Positions 36,139 through 36,643 of a stretch of 36,643 nt of DNA are shown here, piece by piece. Numbering within the stretch: position 1 is the first letter of the stretch; every line of letters starts with the position of its first letter. Position numbers and translations under genes: made by a program. Source of the stretch: an uncultured Oscillospiraceae bacterium (GTDB lineage Bacteria > Bacillota > Clostridia > Oscillospirales > Acutalibacteraceae); assembly GCA_948471205.1 (NCBI GenBank), contig CAOKRT010000015.1:1-36643 (forward strand). Direction: 5' to 3'. The notes under the pieces are model-generated. The model saw only the letters and a list, made by a program, of their open reading frames with translations. It did no database searches and had not been told where the DNA came from.

Positions 36139-36167
36139 ATCATATAACACCCTGCATAATTTGTCAA
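36139..36167 (-). promoter_or_regulatory. Promoter of the dlt-like operon
   Basis: On the minus strand TTGACA (36162-36167) and TATGAT (36139-36144) with a 17-base spacer, giving a transcript start near 36132, about 54 bases before the ligase ATG at 36078. This supports the shorter ligase start, since the 36150 start would lie within the promoter. Confidence 0.75.
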
Positions 36168-36243
36168 CAAAGAAATAATAAAGAATTTCTAAAGAAAAAT
36201 TAAAAGGATTTTAAAACAATTCTTATTTTCAACAGTTTGAATA

Positions 36244-36260
36244 TGTTACATAATGTAACA
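36244..36260. promoter_or_regulatory. Regulator palindrome 1 upstream of the XRE gene
   Basis: TGTTACATAATGTAACA, a perfect 17-base palindrome around a central A. It shares GTAACA/TGTTAC half-sites with the next palindrome 25 bases away (centre to centre) but in inverted order. Likely bound by a dimer of the XRE protein encoded just downstream. Confidence 0.65.
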
Positions 36261-36266
36261 ATTTAT

Positions 36267-36287
36267 ATTGTAACAAACTGTTACAAT
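36267..36287. promoter_or_regulatory. Regulator palindrome 2 upstream of the XRE gene
   Basis: Arms ATTGTAACA and TGTTACAAT are perfect inverted repeats around AAC. It ends seven bases before the ribosome site AAGGAG (36294-36299) of the XRE gene, so binding here would block its transcription, and the paired sites lie in the region shared with the divergent dlt-like operon. Confidence 0.65.
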
Positions 36288-36308
36288 AAAGTCAAGGAGT
36301 GAAGTTTC

Positions 36309-36512
36309 TTGAAAGGTTTAAAATTAATCAGAAAAGAGCGCAATCTGAATCAGCAAAAAGTTGCCCTGGACCTGAATATCAGCCGGGAGGCTTTGTCTCA
36401 TTACGAAAACGGAAAAAGAGAACCTTCTTTGGATATGCTTGTAAAAATGTCTGATTATTTTAATGTTTCCATTGACTTTCTGATTACCGGAAAAGAATTT
36501 ATAAAAAGGTAA
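36309..36512 (+). CDS. Small XRE/Cro-type transcriptional regulator
   Basis: 67 residues, almost only a helix-turn-helix domain: LRKERN-type first helix, then QQKVALDLNISREALSHYENGKREPS covering the DNA-reading helices, and MLVKMSDYFNVSIDFLIT. It starts with TTG at 36309, supported by AAGGAG nine bases upstream. No ligand or protease domain is attached. The two palindromes upstream suggest autoregulation; control of the divergent dlt-like operon is inferred from the shared intergenic region. Confidence 0.9.
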   Translation: MKGLKLIRKERNLNQQKVALDLNISREALSHYENGKREPSLDMLVKMSDYFNVSIDFLITGKEFIKR

Positions 36513-36601
36513 AAATCAGATTCTTATTCCGACTTTATATTACAATATGAATCTTACTTTTACGTGACTGTTTTCTTACAATTTTGTAATAAAAAAACCA
36601 G

Positions 36602-36620
36602 CCACGCGTCAAACGCGTGG
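36602..36620. repeat. GC-rich palindromic hairpin, right copy
   Basis: CCACGCGT (36602-36609), loop CAA, ACGCGTGG (36613-36620), then TTTTCATTTT. The core arms are identical to those of the hairpin at 22-44. The T-rich tail means it could terminate the XRE transcript. The stretch from 36513 to here is otherwise AT-rich non-coding and includes a 14-base palindrome TTACAATTTTGTAA (36576-36589). Confidence 0.8.
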
Positions 36621-36643
36621 TTTTCATTTTACGGGCAAAGCCC

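Noticed and set aside
36576-36589. Third regulator site TTACAATTTTGTAA downstream of the XRE gene
   Set aside because: It is palindromic, but its half-sites differ from the GTAACA/TGTTAC sites upstream and such AT-rich palindromes arise by chance.
1-36643. CRISPR array or integron-like repeat set
   Set aside because: Only two copies of the GC-rich hairpin exist in the window and they lie about 36.6 kb apart; no regularly spaced repeats are visible.

Overview
The window looks like chromosomal DNA from a low-GC, gut-type member of the Clostridia (Oscillospiraceae/Ruminococcaceae-like). The evidence is AT-rich coding with strong AGGAGG-type ribosome sites, occasional GTG/TTG starts, tight ATGA stop-start overlaps, Bacillota-type promoters, and separate arginine and pyrimidine carbamoyl-phosphate synthases. 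This assignment is inference from gene content; no rRNA or tRNA gene is present to confirm it. No gene-free stretch exceeds 300 bases.

Layout, left to right. (1) 1-1300: a GC-rich hairpin, a terminator and a leftward two-gene lysis cassette (small membrane/coiled-coil protein plus an endolysin with a holin-like N-terminus). (2) 1420-11978: a rightward arginine operon argC-argJ-argB-argD-argF-carA-carB behind two tandem ARG-box-like sites. Its last gene is a 1343-residue in-frame fusion of carbamoyl-phosphate synthase large subunit to a diaminopimelate epimerase-like domain. (3) 11984-16212: a leftward BMP-family lipoprotein with inserted InlB-type repeats, divergent from mtnA and an MTA/SAH-deaminase-like gene. 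(4) 16222-18156: a GntR (YtrA-type) regulator, ABC ATPase and permease cassette with an operator-like palindrome on its promoter. (5) 18155-28105: a leftward nine-gene pyrimidine operon pyrC-pyrAA-pyrAB-pyrK-pyrD-pyrF-pyrE-pyrB-pyrI, enough for UMP synthesis from bicarbonate, glutamine and aspartate. (6) 28137-30496: a rightward GH4 glycosidase and PfkB kinase pair. (7) 30499-36167: a leftward dlt-like operon encoding an adenylation enzyme, a fold-III PLP decarboxylase, a carrier protein, an MBOAT acyltransferase and an SGNH protein. (8) 36244-36643: a small XRE regulator preceded by two palindromic sites, then a copy of the same GC-rich hairpin seen at the left edge.

The most interesting items are the dlt-like operon, whose decarboxylase has the motif pattern of enzymes that act on carrier-bound amino acids, and the CarB-DapF fusion, whose epimerase part has lost one of the two classical catalytic cysteines. 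The two carbamoyl-phosphate synthases differ at the effector-binding motifs, which fits one serving arginine and the other being pyrimidine-controlled.
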